Shown one piece after another: positions 9,297-17,775 of a stretch of DNA of 64,000 bases. A program made the position numbers and the translations under genes. The notes under the pieces were generated by a model. It had not been told where the DNA came from and ran no database searches. It worked only from the letters and a program-made list of their open reading frames with translations. Location of the stretch: the NCBI RefSeq assembly GCF_009923995.1, contig NZ_RFSK01000001.1, positions 172,469-236,468 of the forward strand, in the 5' to 3' direction. Source of the stretch: Janthinobacterium sp. (GTDB lineage Bacteria; Pseudomonadota; Gammaproteobacteria; Burkholderiales; Burkholderiaceae_D). The first letter of the stretch is position 1; the number at the start of each line of letters is the position of its first letter.

Positions 9297-9666
9297 GCGG
9301 CCTCCTGGAAGGAGACGGATGGGGCCAGGGCGCAGTCAGCCTGGCCGTGCAAAGCGGCGAATGTATACATGGGTGGGCTTCCAAGAAGAGACTTGTTTAA
9401 AAAATGAAGCCGGCAGCACCTTGTATGCAGTTTCTGGGGACACAGGAGCCAAGCGACGCAACCACACAGCGGGGGGTGATTGTCTTTCTGACATTTAAGT
9501 TAGCGCAATTATATCGTCGATATTTGCAAAAGCAAATTGATTTCCATTAATAACAATAAAATTTTTATAATATTTGCGCATTACCGACACCTCCCCTGTG
9601 GCCGCCGCTCCCCTGAAAATGCATGGCGCCTTCTCTGCCGCTGCCACAATCGCCTACAATCTCGGG
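9297..9666. other. Divergent intergenic region with AT-rich core
   Basis: This 370-bp gap separates the minus-strand SdrD-repeat gene from the plus-strand recJ-linked gene. Positions 9500-9575 are strikingly AT-rich for this genome. They contain a TATAAT at 9566-9571 (plus strand) and a small inverted repeat TTTGC/GCAAA near 9523-9536. A further -10-like TACAAT lies at 9655-9660, just before the plus-strand start. No -35 box fits convincingly, so promoters are suspected but not placed. Confidence 0.5.
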
Positions 9667-10719
9667 ATGAATCAACTTACCCTCGTCCTGCCCTTCGCCC
9701 TGCCCAACGCCGAACTGGCTGCCGACCTGCTCAAGGTCTTGCAGGCGCCCGCGCTGGCGGCGCTGCTGTCGCGCACCTCCACTTGCAATTTAGAAACTTT
9801 TGACAACATCAACCGCCTGCTGCCGCACGAAGCGTGGCTGGCGCACGCGCTGGGCCTGGCGCCCGCGTCCGGCGGCGCGGCGGCGCAGGCGGCCTTTGCC
9901 GCCCAGGCCATGCGCGGCTACGGCCTGGCGCCCGAGCCGGGTGCCCGCTACTTCCTGCTGCATCCGGCCCACCTGGCCATTGCCCGCAGCCATATCAGCC
10001 TGGAAGACTTGCGCCAGCTCAATCTGAGCGTAGCGGACGGACGTGCCCTGTTTGACATTGCGGCCCCGTATTTCGCGGAGATCGGCCAGCCGCTGGCGTA
10101 TGGCGACGCGGGCACCTGGTTCATGCGCGCCGACGCCTGGAGCGACCTGCAGTGCGCCACGCCGGACGCGGCCACCACGCAGGACCTGTCCGTCTGGATG
10201 CCGGAAGGCGAGCATGCGCGCGCCGCGCGCCGCCTGCAGAACGAAGTGCAGATGCTGTGGCATGAACATCCCGTCAACGGGGCGCGCGAGGAACGGGGCT
10301 TGAAACCCATCAATTCCTTCTGGATCTGGGGCGGCAGCCTGGCCACGGCGCAAGCGCCCGTCTGCGCCGCCCGCCTGCATACCCGGGACGTGCCCGGTTG
10401 GCTGGCCGCGCTGGCGGAACCGGCGCAGCGCGAAGCCAGTCCAAGCAGTGTGCTGGCCAGCCCGCAGGACGCCATCGTCGTGCTGGGCGGCCTGACGGAA
10501 GCGGCGCAGGCCCAGGAATGGGGCATGTGGCTGCAGCGGCTGCAGGCGCTGGAAACAGACTGGTTCGCGCCCCTGCTGGCGGCCCTCAAGGATGGCCGCC
10601 TGGGGCAGCTGCGCCTGGTGCTGAGCCACCGCGACGCCTGGCTGGCCTGCACCACCAGCAAGAACGCGCAGCGCAAATTCTGGCGCGCGATTACCCTGAA
10701 CAAGTTGAAAGCATCATGA
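9667..10719 (+). CDS. Conserved hypothetical protein upstream of recJ
   Basis: This 350-residue soluble protein starts MNQLTLVLPFALPNAELAADLL. I recognise it only as a conserved betaproteobacterial protein encoded next to recJ; relatives have been loosely labelled phosphoglycerate mutase, which I cannot support from motifs. Visible features are conserved-looking WMPEGEHARAARRLQNEVQML and INSFWIWGGS segments; no signal peptide or membrane segment is seen. The ATG at 9667 was chosen over the upstream in-frame start at 9574 because the extension is low-complexity and lies in the promoter-like AT-rich zone. Its TGA overlaps the recJ ATG as ATGA, so the two are co-translated. Confidence 0.8.
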   Translation: MNQLTLVLPFALPNAELAADLLKVLQAPALAALLSRTSTCNLETFDNINRLLPHEAWLAHALGLAPASGGAAAQAAFAAQAMRGYGLAPEPGARYFLLHPAHLAIARSHISLEDLRQLNLSVADGRALFDIAAPYFAEIGQPLAYGDAGTWFMRADAWSDLQCATPDAATTQDLSVWMPEGEHARAARRLQNEVQMLWHEHPVNGAREERGLKPINSFWIWGGSLATAQAPVCAARLHTRDVPGWLAALAEPAQREASPSSVLASPQDAIVVLGGLTEAAQAQEWGMWLQRLQALETDWFAPLLAALKDGRLGQLRLVLSHRDAWLACTTSKNAQRKFWRAITLNKLKAS

Positions 10720-12416
10720 CCCGTACCCGCATCGCCACCCGTCCCTGCCCTTACCGCGAATCCGAACTGCTGCGCCAGGGCGGCATCCACCCCGTGCTGG
10801 CCCGCCTGTACGCCGCGCGCGGCCTGTCCGACGCGAAAGAACTGTCGATCGAGGCGAAAGACCTGATACCGCCGTCCGGCCTGCTGCACATCGGCGCGGC
10901 CGGCGCCTTCCTGGCCGATGCCATTGCCGCCAAGAAACGCATGGTCATCGTGGCCGACTACGACTGCGACGGCGCCACGGCCTGCGCCGTCGCCATCCGC
11001 GGCTTGCGCGCCATGGGCGCCGACGTGGATTTCATCGTGCCCAACCGCTTCGAGTACGGCTACGGCCTGACGCCGGAAATCGTCGCACTGACGGCCCGTG
11101 AAAAGTCGCCCGACATCATCATCACCGTCGACAACGGCATCGCCAGCATCGACGGCGTGGCCGAAGCCAACCGGCGCGGCATCCAGGTGGTCGTCACGGA
11201 CCACCATCTGCCGGCCGACACCCTGCCCGACGCGGCCGTCATCGTCAACCCGAACCAGCCCGCCTGCGGCTTCCCGTCGAAGCACCTGGCGGGCGTGGGC
11301 GTCGTGTTCTACGTGCTGCTGGCCCTGCGCGCCGAGCTGCGCCGGCGCGGCGTGTTCGATGCGCAGACGCAGCCCAAGCTGGACAACCTGCTCGACCTGG
11401 TGGCCCTGGGCACGGTGGCCGACGTCGTGCGCCTCGATACGAACAACCGCATCCTCGTCGCGCAAGGCTTGAAACGCATGCGCAAGGGCAATATGCATGC
11501 GGGCGTGGCCGCCCTGTTCCGCGTGGCGGGCCGCGAAGCGCGCAGCGCCACGCCGTTCGACCTGGGCTTCGCGCTGGGCCCGCGCCTGAACGCGGCCGGG
11601 CGCCTGCAGGACATGTCGCTGGGCATCGAATGCCTGGTCACGGACGACGAAGGCCGCGCCTGGGCCCTGGCCCAGCAACTCAACGACATCAACCTGAAAC
11701 GCCGCGAAATCGAGGCGGAAATGCAGGATACGGCCCTGCTGCACCTCGATGATTTCGAGCCGGCCAACAGCAGCACCATCAGCGTCTTCGACGAGTCCTG
11801 GCACCAGGGCGTGATCGGCATCGTCGCCTCGCGCCTGAAGGAAAAATTCTACCGCCCGACCATCACCTTCGCGCCCGGCGCGGACGGCTGGATCAAGGGT
11901 TCCGGCCGCTCGATCCCCGGCTTCCACCTGCGCGACGCGCTCGACCTCGTGTCGAAACGGGCACCGAGCCTGATCGACAAGTTCGGCGGCCACGCCATGG
12001 CGGCGGGACTCACCATCCGCGCCGACGCCTTCGACGCCTTTTCCCAGGCCTTCGAAGCCGTGGGCCAGGCCTGGCTCAGCGCCCAGCAGCTGGAACGGGT
12101 GGTGGAAACGGACGGCCCGCTGGAAGACGCCTACTACACGACGGCCTTCATCGAACTGATGGATGAGCAAGTGTGGGGCCAGGGCTTCGCCCCGCCCGTC
12201 TTCTGCGATGAATTCCGCGTCGTCAGCCAGCGCATCCTCAAGGAACGGCATTTGAAACTGCTGCTGGAAAAGAACGGCGTGCGCTTCGATGCCATCTGGT
12301 TCGGCCACACGGACGCCCTGGGCGAGCGCACGCGGGTCGCCTTCCGGCTCGATGCGAATGAATACAATGGCACGACCAAGGTGCAGCTCATGGTAGAGCA
12401 CGCCGAACCTGTGTAG
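10716..12416 (+). CDS. recJ: Single-stranded-DNA-specific exonuclease RecJ
   Basis: This 566-residue 5'-3' exonuclease acts in RecF-pathway recombination, mismatch repair and base-excision repair. The DHH phosphoesterase domain shows motif I VADYDCDG (79-86), VDN at 138-140 and the name-giving DHH at 162-164. The DHHA1 domain carries KGSGRS and GGHAMAAG. These residues bind the catalytic Mn/Mg ions. Length is normal for the family. The ATG is fixed by the ATGA overlap with the preceding gene. In E. coli and many relatives recJ lies next to prfB and lysS; here those lie 17 kb further on. Confidence 0.97.
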   Translation: MTRTRIATRPCPYRESELLRQGGIHPVLARLYAARGLSDAKELSIEAKDLIPPSGLLHIGAAGAFLADAIAAKKRMVIVADYDCDGATACAVAIRGLRAMGADVDFIVPNRFEYGYGLTPEIVALTAREKSPDIIITVDNGIASIDGVAEANRRGIQVVVTDHHLPADTLPDAAVIVNPNQPACGFPSKHLAGVGVVFYVLLALRAELRRRGVFDAQTQPKLDNLLDLVALGTVADVVRLDTNNRILVAQGLKRMRKGNMHAGVAALFRVAGREARSATPFDLGFALGPRLNAAGRLQDMSLGIECLVTDDEGRAWALAQQLNDINLKRREIEAEMQDTALLHLDDFEPANSSTISVFDESWHQGVIGIVASRLKEKFYRPTITFAPGADGWIKGSGRSIPGFHLRDALDLVSKRAPSLIDKFGGHAMAAGLTIRADAFDAFSQAFEAVGQAWLSAQQLERVVETDGPLEDAYYTTAFIELMDEQVWGQGFAPPVFCDEFRVVSQRILKERHLKLLLEKNGVRFDAIWFGHTDALGERTRVAFRLDANEYNGTTKVQLMVEHAEPV

Positions 12417-12417
12417 T

Positions 12418-12580
12418 AACACCTGACACAACCTGCTGCGCGTCGGCATAGGTTGCCTGCGATGCTCACCGTACTGGAAGTACGGTTGCGCTTCTCGGCC
12501 ACCTCTTCCTTCCGCTCGCGACGGTTGCGTCAGGTGTTGCGACGTTGCTGGCCTTATTACTGTGCCTGGAGCAATGTCGC
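12418..12580. repeat. Composite inverted-repeat element after recJ
   Basis: Outer arms AACACCTGACACAACC (12418-12433) and its complement with one mismatch (12523-12538) enclose about 90 bp. Inside is a perfect 8-bp hairpin ACCGTACT-GGA-AGTACGGT (12468-12486). Directly adjoining is a second inverted repeat, GCGACGTTGCT (12539-12549) with AGCAATGTCGC (12570-12580), one mismatch. No coding potential is convincing and no T-run follows, so this looks like an intergenic palindromic repeat unit or a structured transcript rather than a plain terminator. Confidence 0.65.
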
Positions 12581-12636
12581 ATCAAAGCACTGCGGAAGCT
12601 CTGTAAGCAGCCCCCACTCCAGCCGAAAGCAGCACC

Positions 12637-13050
12637 ATGTTGACAGGCCTGAACCACCTCACCCTCTCCGTGCGCGAGCTGGCGCGCAGCGTCGCCTTTT
12701 ACCGCGACATGCTGGGCCTGCGCCTGCATGCGCGCTGGGACAGGGGTGCGTATCTGTCGGCCGGGGAGTTGTGGCTGTGCCTGTCGCTGGAAGGACAGGA
12801 CACCGCCGCGCTGGCCAGCCCCGCCTACACGCACTATGCGTTTGCCATCTCGCAGCAAGACTTCCCCGCCTTTGCCGCGCGCCTGCGCGCCGCCGGCGTG
12901 TCCGAATGGCAGCAAAACCGCAGCGCCGGCGATTCCCTGTATTTCCTCGACCCGGACGGCCACCGGCTGGAAGCCCATGCGGGCAGCCTGGCGCAGCGCC
13001 TGGCGGCGTGCCGCGCGGCGCCGTATCCGGGCATGATCTTCACGGATTGA
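12637..13050 (+). CDS. FosA-like glutathione transferase (fosfomycin-resistance family)
   Basis: This 137-residue vicinal-oxygen-chelate protein resembles FosA closely over its whole length: [12 protein letters not shown] start, WLCLS, YTHYAF, NRSx[15 protein letters not shown] and LAACR near the end. FosA adds glutathione to fosfomycin using a metal held by two His and one Glu, here His7, His66 and Glu112; Thr9 and Arg121 are also kept. Two positions differ from the classical enzyme as I recall it. The lysine before NRS is Gln92, and the glutamate of the K+-binding loop is Ala97. Metal chemistry is therefore plausible, but activation by K+ or fosfomycin activity itself is uncertain. The gene stands alone, with only a weak ribosome site. 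Confidence 0.85.
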   Translation: MLTGLNHLTLSVRELARSVAFYRDMLGLRLHARWDRGAYLSAGELWLCLSLEGQDTAALASPAYTHYAFAISQQDFPAFAARLRAAGVSEWQQNRSAGDSLYFLDPDGHRLEAHAGSLAQRLAACRAAPYPGMIFTD

Positions 13051-13333
13051 CGGCGGCCAACGCCCATCAATTCGTGAAATTCGTGAAATTCATTAAGCGA
13101 CTGAAAACGCATTGCATTGTTGCAATGAGATAACGCCGTTATGCTTCGATAACCCCCGGATAATCTTGCTTTTAAGACTTAATCAAGCAGACAAGATTGC
13201 CGCACGAAATGGGGAAATATGCGACATTTTGATGCATTAAAAGAAATGTTGATTGGAAATAGTAAACACTTTATTTGGCAGATTCACTAGAATTGGCAAG
13301 GCATCTGGAAATTCCTAATGATGCATGATCAGT
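13051..13333. other. AT-rich upstream region with several palindromes
   Basis: This gap before the riboswitch holds a perfect tandem duplication TTCGTGAAA (13071-13079 and 13080-13088). It also has a palindrome ATAACG-CC-GTTAT near 13130 and an inverted repeat AATCTTG (13162-13168) with CAAGATT (13192-13198). A weak promoter TTGATT (13249-13254), 17 bp, TATTTG (13272-13277) would start transcription about 50 bp before the riboswitch. None of these is proven; no gene is visible. Confidence 0.4.
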
Positions 13334-13418
13334 TCTGAGGGCAAACCCGTCGAAAGGCGGGGACGCAAAGCCACCGGCCTACCGCGCGCAAGCGCCACGG
13401 CAGCGGGGTTGCCAATGC
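13334..13418 (+). ncRNA. Cyclic-di-GMP-I (GEMM-I) riboswitch
   Basis: The strand contains the GEMM-I core in order: GGGCAAACC, the GAAA tetraloop of P2, GGGGACGCAAAGCCACCGG with CCTA, a P3 stem capped by GCGCAAGCGC, and the closing GGGGTTGCC. These match the c-di-GMP-I aptamer, including the tetraloop and its expected receptor in P3. It ends 82 nt before the ATG of the sedolisin-type gene on the same strand. No clear T-run terminator follows, so control may act on translation or by another structure. Whether the ligand raises or lowers expression cannot be read here. Confidence 0.93.
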
Positions 13419-13500
13419 AGGGCCAGCACCGCCAGCGCGCGGCGCCAGGCCCGGGAGCATTGTCGAGATGTGGCCCTCGCCCAACTCGGAGAGTCTCGCC

Positions 13501-16119
13501 ATGAAAAGTATTCTTCCCCTGCCTTCCCGCCACGGGCGCTTGCTGCTGGGCGCCACTGCCGCCGTCCTGTTGGGCGCCTGCGGTCCCGGCCAGGACACGT
13601 CGGCACCGCCCGCCGCCCTCGCCACGGCGGCGACACAGTTCAGTGTCGAGGTACCCGTCCTCCCCGCCGCCGTCGGCGCGCTGGTGGCGCAGCCGATGTT
13701 CCACACGGCGCCCGCCCTGCTCGATGCGCCTGACGGGCGCGACAACGCCAACAGCAGCGGCTCGGCCCACTGGCGTCCGCACCTGCAGCGCGTGCCCCGC
13801 GCCATGGCGGAAATGAACACGCGGCGCCTGACGGCGCAAAGGATCGCCGCCGCGGAGCAGGCCGCGCTGAATAGCGCGCCCCTGCTGGCCGGCGGCGCGG
13901 CGGACACCGTCGCGCCCATGGCCGGCGCCGGCGTGGTGGCCACGTACTCGCCCGCGCAAATCCGCGCCGCCTACGACCTGCCCGCGCTGCCGGCGGCGGG
14001 CACGGCGCTGACGCCGCTCCAGGCGGCCCAACTGGGCGCGGGACAGACCATCTACATCATCGATGCCATGCATGACCCGAACGTGGCCGCCGAGCTGGCC
14101 ACCTTCAACCAGAAATTCGGCTTGCCCGCCTGCACCAGCAAAGCCATCGCCACCAGCGCCGCTCTGCCCCTGCCGGCCGCGCCCGCCGGCGGCTGCGAGC
14201 TGTCCGTTGTGTACAGCACGCCGTCGAACACCATGACGGCCACGGCGCCCGCCTATAACTCGGGCTGGGCCATGGAAATCGCGCTCGACGTGCAATGGGC
14301 CCATGCGACGGCGCCGCTGGCCCGCATCGTGCTGATCGAGGCGCCCGACGCTTCCATCAACAGCCTGCTGGGCGCCGTGCGCCTGGCCAACCTGATGGGG
14401 CCGGGCATCGTGTCGATGAGCTTTGGCGCCGCCGAAGGCAGCTGGACGGCGTCCGTCGACAGCGCCTTCACGGGCAAGAACATGACCTACCTGGCCGCCA
14501 CGGGCGACTCGGGCAGCGGCGTGTCGTGGCCGTCCGTGTCGCCCAACGTGCTGGCCGTGGGCGGCACCACGCTCAGCTACAGCGGCAGCGGCGCCCGCAG
14601 CGAGACGGCCTGGTCCGGTACGGGCGGCGGCATCAGCGCCTACACGGCCCTGCCGGCCTACCAGACGGGCAGCCTGCCCGGCCTGGGCAACCTGTTGCGG
14701 CGCAACGTGGCCGACGTGGCCTTCAATGCCGACCCCGCCACGGGCCAGTACACGGCCGTCATGGCGCAAGGCAGCAGCACCGCCAGCTGGCTCAGCATCG
14801 GCGGCACCAGCCTGTCCACGCCGCAATGGGCCGGCCTGGTCGCCATCGCCAACGCCAGCCGCGCGCTGCAAGCCAAGGCGGCGCTGGGCGCGCCGCACGC
14901 CATGCTGTACGGCCAAATCGCCGCCGTGCCCGGCACCTATGCCAGCAGCTTTGCCGACATCACGCAGGGCAGCAACGGCAGCTGCAGCGTGTGCACGGCC
15001 CGGGTCGGCTATGACCCGCTGGGTGGCCTGGGCACGCCGAACGCCAAAAGCCTGCTGGCCAGCCTGTCGGGCACGCAGCTCGCCCCCGCCGCCCCCGTGG
15101 TGGCGCCGGCCAGCATCAGCGGCGCGGCCGGCAAGCCCCTGTCGTTCACCGTCGCGGCCACCGCTTCCAATCCCCTCGGCTACACCATGCTGGGGGCGCC
15201 GTCCGGCATGAGCATCGCCGCCACCGGCGTGGTCAGCTGGCCCGCCCCCGTGGCGGGCACCTATGCCGTGACCATGGTGGCCAGGGATATCGTCAGCGGC
15301 ATGAGCGGCCAGGGCGTGTACGCCATCGTCATTGCGCCCGTCGCGCCGCCCGTCGTCGCCGCCGGCGCCATCACGGGCAAGGTTGGCACGGCGCTGGCGT
15401 TCAATGTCAGCGTCACGGCCGCCAATCCCGTCAGCTATGCGCTCGCCGGCGCGCCGGCCGGCATGGCCATCAGCAGCGCCGGGCTGGTCAGCTGGGCCGC
15501 GCCCGTGGCCGGCACCTATGCCGTCACCGTGACGGCCACGGACAGCAAGACTGGCCTGAGCGGCAAGGGCATCTACACGGTGGCCATCGCCGCCCCGCTC
15601 GCGCCCGTCGTGACGGTCGCCGGCGTCAGCGGCAAGCCGGGCGTGGCCCTGTCGTTCACGGCCACGACGGTGGCGCCCAACCCCGTCACCTACAGCCTGG
15701 CGGGCGCGCCGTCCGGCATGAGCATCAATGCGGCCGGCGTCGTCAGCTGGGCCAGCCCCGTGCTGGGCAGCTACAGCGTGACCGTCATCGCCAGGGACAG
15801 CAAGACGGGCTTGACGGGCCAGGCCGTGGCGGCGGTGAAGATCGCCGCCGCCGGTCCCACGATCAGCGCCGCCGCCATGACGGGCGTGGCGGGCAAGGCC
15901 ATGAGCGGCAGCATCGCGCTGGCGGCGCCGGGCGCCACGTCGCTGTGGATCTCGATCACGGGCGCGCCGCTGGGCATGCAGTTTTCCATGAGCGGCATGA
16001 CCATCACGGCCAGCTGGCCGCAGCCCGTGGCCGGCAGCTATGCGCTGAAGGTGGTGGCGCTGGACAGTAACGGCTTGACGGCGCAGCTGACTGTGCCCGT
16101 GACCGTCACGGCAAGATAG
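13501..16119 (+). CDS. Sedolisin-type (S53) lipoprotein protease with four Ig-like repeats
   Basis: This 872-residue protein has a lipoprotein signal (LLGAC, Cys27), so it should be anchored to a membrane, probably outside the cell. The S53 sedolisin domain shows Glu259 and Asp263 in WAMEIALD, oxyanion Asp336 in ATGDSG and nucleophile Ser437 in GGTSLSTPQ. All four expected catalytic residues are present. Sedolisins are usually acid-acting serine-carboxyl endopeptidases. From about residue 525 to the end come four putative Ig-like (He_PIG-type) repeats of ~85 residues, each with a G(A/S)P.GM.I...G.VSW.(A/S)PV core; the last is diverged. A GGAGAG ribosome site precedes the ATG. The c-di-GMP riboswitch upstream suggests control with biofilm or surface life style. 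Confidence 0.9.
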   Translation: MKSILPLPSRHGRLLLGATAAVLLGACGPGQDTSAPPAALATAATQFSVEVPVLPAAVGALVAQPMFHTAPALLDAPDGRDNANSSGSAHWRPHLQRVPRAMAEMNTRRLTAQRIAAAEQAALNSAPLLAGGAADTVAPMAGAGVVATYSPAQIRAAYDLPALPAAGTALTPLQAAQLGAGQTIYIIDAMHDPNVAAELATFNQKFGLPACTSKAIATSAALPLPAAPAGGCELSVVYSTPSNTMTATAPAYNSGWAMEIALDVQWAHATAPLARIVLIEAPDASINSLLGAVRLANLMGPGIVSMSFGAAEGSWTASVDSAFTGKNMTYLAATGDSGSGVSWPSVSPNVLAVGGTTLSYSGSGARSETAWSGTGGGISAYTALPAYQTGSLPGLGNLLRRNVADVAFNADPATGQYTAVMAQGSSTASWLSIGGTSLSTPQWAGLVAIANASRALQAKAALGAPHAMLYGQIAAVPGTYASSFADITQGSNGSCSVCTARVGYDPLGGLGTPNAKSLLASLSGTQLAPAAPVVAPASISGAAGKPLSFTVAATASNPLGYTMLGAPSGMSIAATGVVSWPAPVAGTYAVTMVARDIVSGMSGQGVYAIVIAPVAPPVVAAGAITGKVGTALAFNVSVTAANPVSYALAGAPAGMAISSAGLVSWAAPVAGTYAVTVTATDSKTGLSGKGIYTVAIAAPLAPVVTVAGVSGKPGVALSFTATTVAPNPVTYSLAGAPSGMSINAAGVVSWASPVLGSYSVTVIARDSKTGLTGQAVAAVKIAAAGPTISAAAMTGVAGKAMSGSIALAAPGATSLWISITGAPLGMQFSMSGMTITASWPQPVAGSYALKVVALDSNGLTAQLTVPVTVTAR

Positions 16120-16143
16120 ACCGGCGCAGACGTCCCGCCAGCG

Positions 16144-16180
16144 GGGCGCCCCGGGACACCCGTCCTGGCGCGCCCGTTTT
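16144..16180 (+). terminator. Probable Rho-independent terminator after the sedolisin gene
   Basis: Imperfect 14-bp arms beginning GGGCGC (16144) and ending GCGCCC (16175), with two mismatches, are followed by GTTTTG. The structure lies 25 bp past the sedolisin stop. Confidence 0.6.
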
Positions 16181-16195
16181 GCCTGCGCGCGGTCC

Positions 16196-16224
16196 TTGCA
16201 ATGAATCCAGAAAAGGAGTATATG
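16196..16224 (+). promoter_or_regulatory. Promoter of the Xre/RES toxin-antitoxin pair
   Basis: TTGCAA (16196-16201), a 17-bp spacer and TATATG (16219-16224) form a good sigma-70 promoter. Transcription would start near 16231, about 30 nt before the antitoxin ATG. Confidence 0.6.
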
Positions 16225-16259
16225 TAGTCCTCAAACAGAGTTCCATTGAAGGACATGCC

Positions 16260-16697
16260 ATGAATCTCGCCTACGCCTACCCGAAAAGCCGCTTCGAGCC
16301 GGCCGTGCTCGTCGACCTGAATGCCAAAGCCGAGCGCGAGCGATTGTCGCAGGCGGCACTGAAAGGATTCTTCAAGCTGGCCGCCGCGTGGAAGCTGCGC
16401 GACGACGATGCGCGCGAATTGCTGGGCGGCCTGTCCAGCAGCGCCTACTACGAGTGGAAGAAGCAGCCGGACCGCGTGCTGGAAGTGGACCGCATCACGC
16501 GCATTTCCTATTTGCTGGGCATCTACAAGGCCTTGCACATCCTGTACGGCGACAAGCTGGCCGACGAATGGGTGAGCCTGCCCAACAAGAATCCCGTGTT
16601 TGGCGGGCGCACGCCCCTGTCGCAGATGCTGGCCGGCGGCCTGCTGGCCATGCAGACGGTGCGCAAGCTGCTCGACGCGCGGCGCGGAGGGCTGTAA
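16260..16697 (+). CDS. MbcA/ParS/Xre-type antitoxin
   Basis: This 145-residue protein should neutralise the RES toxin encoded next and repress its own promoter. An N-terminal helical Xre-like region (about 30-75, around LRDDDARELLGGLSSSAYYEW) is followed by the DUF2384 toxin-binding domain, recognised from GIYKALHILYGD..ADEW and the ending LP.KNPVFGG.TPL. AAGGA at 16249-16253 lies six bases before the chosen ATG. The adjoining RES gene confirms the family. Confidence 0.9.
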   Translation: MNLAYAYPKSRFEPAVLVDLNAKAERERLSQAALKGFFKLAAAWKLRDDDARELLGGLSSSAYYEWKKQPDRVLEVDRITRISYLLGIYKALHILYGDKLADEWVSLPNKNPVFGGRTPLSQMLAGGLLAMQTVRKLLDARRGGL

Positions 16698-16699
16698 TC

Positions 16700-17398
16700 T
16701 TGGCCGCCGCTGCCACTGAACACCTGCCGCCGCTGGCCGCGCTGCGCCAGATCGACACGTGCCGGCTGATCCCCTCGCGCTTCGCCGACATGGAAGACTC
16801 CGTGCTGGCGCCCCTGGCCGAAGACGACGATCACCTGCGCGAGCTGTTCGAGCTCGATAACGCGACGAATGCGCGCCTGGTGGCGGAATATGGCGGCGCG
16901 CCAGGCATCGGCGTGGACGAGCTGGTGTTTGGCGTGCCCCACTTCCGCATCATCAATGCGGCCTACACCTATGCCCGCCCGGAAGGGGCGCGCTTCAACG
17001 ATGGCGAACGGGGCGCCTGGTACTGCGCCTTCGACATGCAAACGGCGCTGGCCGAGATCATTTTCCACAAGACCGTGGAATACCAGGAAATCGACTATTT
17101 CGACGACAGCGTCAGCTACCAGTCGCTGCTGGCCGATTTTTCCGCCAGTTTCCACGACCTGCGCGGCCAGCAGCGCTATGCCGCCTGCCTGGACCCGGCC
17201 AGCTATATCGCCTCGCAAGACCTGGCCGCCGTGCTGCTCGAAGCCGGCTCCATGGGCGTCATCTTCCCCAGCGTGCGGCACGCCAGCGGCACCAACCTGG
17301 CCTGCTTCCGCCCTGCCCTGGTGGGCAATGTTCGCAAAGGCGCCGCCTATCGGTTAACATGGCGGGGTACGCCGACGCCGCGCGTGGAAGCCCTGTAA
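16700..17398 (+). CDS. RES-domain toxin
   Basis: This 232-residue protein belongs to the RES family, whose members deplete NAD+ using an ADP-ribosyltransferase-like fold. Characteristic Arg, Glu and Ser lie in PEGARFNDGERGAWYCA, ALAEIIFHK and GVIFPSVRH. The start is TTG at 16700: GGAGGG at 16686-16691 lies eight bases before it, and the antitoxin stop at 16697 leaves a 2-bp gap. An ATG-initiated frame further upstream would overlap the antitoxin. Together the two form a type II toxin-antitoxin module. Confidence 0.9.
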   Translation: MAAAATEHLPPLAALRQIDTCRLIPSRFADMEDSVLAPLAEDDDHLRELFELDNATNARLVAEYGGAPGIGVDELVFGVPHFRIINAAYTYARPEGARFNDGERGAWYCAFDMQTALAEIIFHKTVEYQEIDYFDDSVSYQSLLADFSASFHDLRGQQRYAACLDPASYIASQDLAAVLLEAGSMGVIFPSVRHASGTNLACFRPALVGNVRKGAAYRLTWRGTPTPRVEAL

Positions 17399-17451
17399 GG
17401 CAAACCCGCCGCGCGCAACAGCAGCCGACTCACCGAACATTGATATTTCGC

Positions 17452-17772
17452 ATGCAAACCAATCCCGAAAAAGACACCGAACTGCGCCTCAAAGTCAACA
17501 GCGAAACGGCCCGCCTGGCCTGGAGCGAGCTGGAAAAGCATTTCGCCCAGGGCAACGTCGTCTGGGTCGCCAATGAGCTGGACCTGGTCGAAGTGGCCGT
17601 GCGCATCTCGCACGACGACAAGGCCAGTATCGCGCAATGGATGGCCGACGGCAAAATCGCCAAGGTCTCCGACCAGCAGGCGCTGGACTGGCAGGCCGCC
17701 GACGCATCCCTGTGGGCCGTCGTCGTCAGCCCGTTCATTCTGGTGCAGCAGGAAAAGCCCACCAAACACTGA
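17452..17772 (+). CDS. DUF2288 family protein
   Basis: This 106-residue small cytoplasmic protein matches my memory of DUF2288. It has LRLKVNSETARLAWSELEKHFAQG, then LDLVEVAV and the strongly conserved-looking ADASLWAVVVSPFILVQ near the end. No function is known to me. The ATG at 17452 gives the usual family length; the longer open frame upstream overlaps the RES stop. It converges with the TonB receptor gene, whose stop lies 3 bp away. Confidence 0.85.
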   Translation: MQTNPEKDTELRLKVNSETARLAWSELEKHFAQGNVVWVANELDLVEVAVRISHDDKASIAQWMADGKIAKVSDQQALDWQAADASLWAVVVSPFILVQQEKPTKH

Positions 17773-17775
17773 TGC

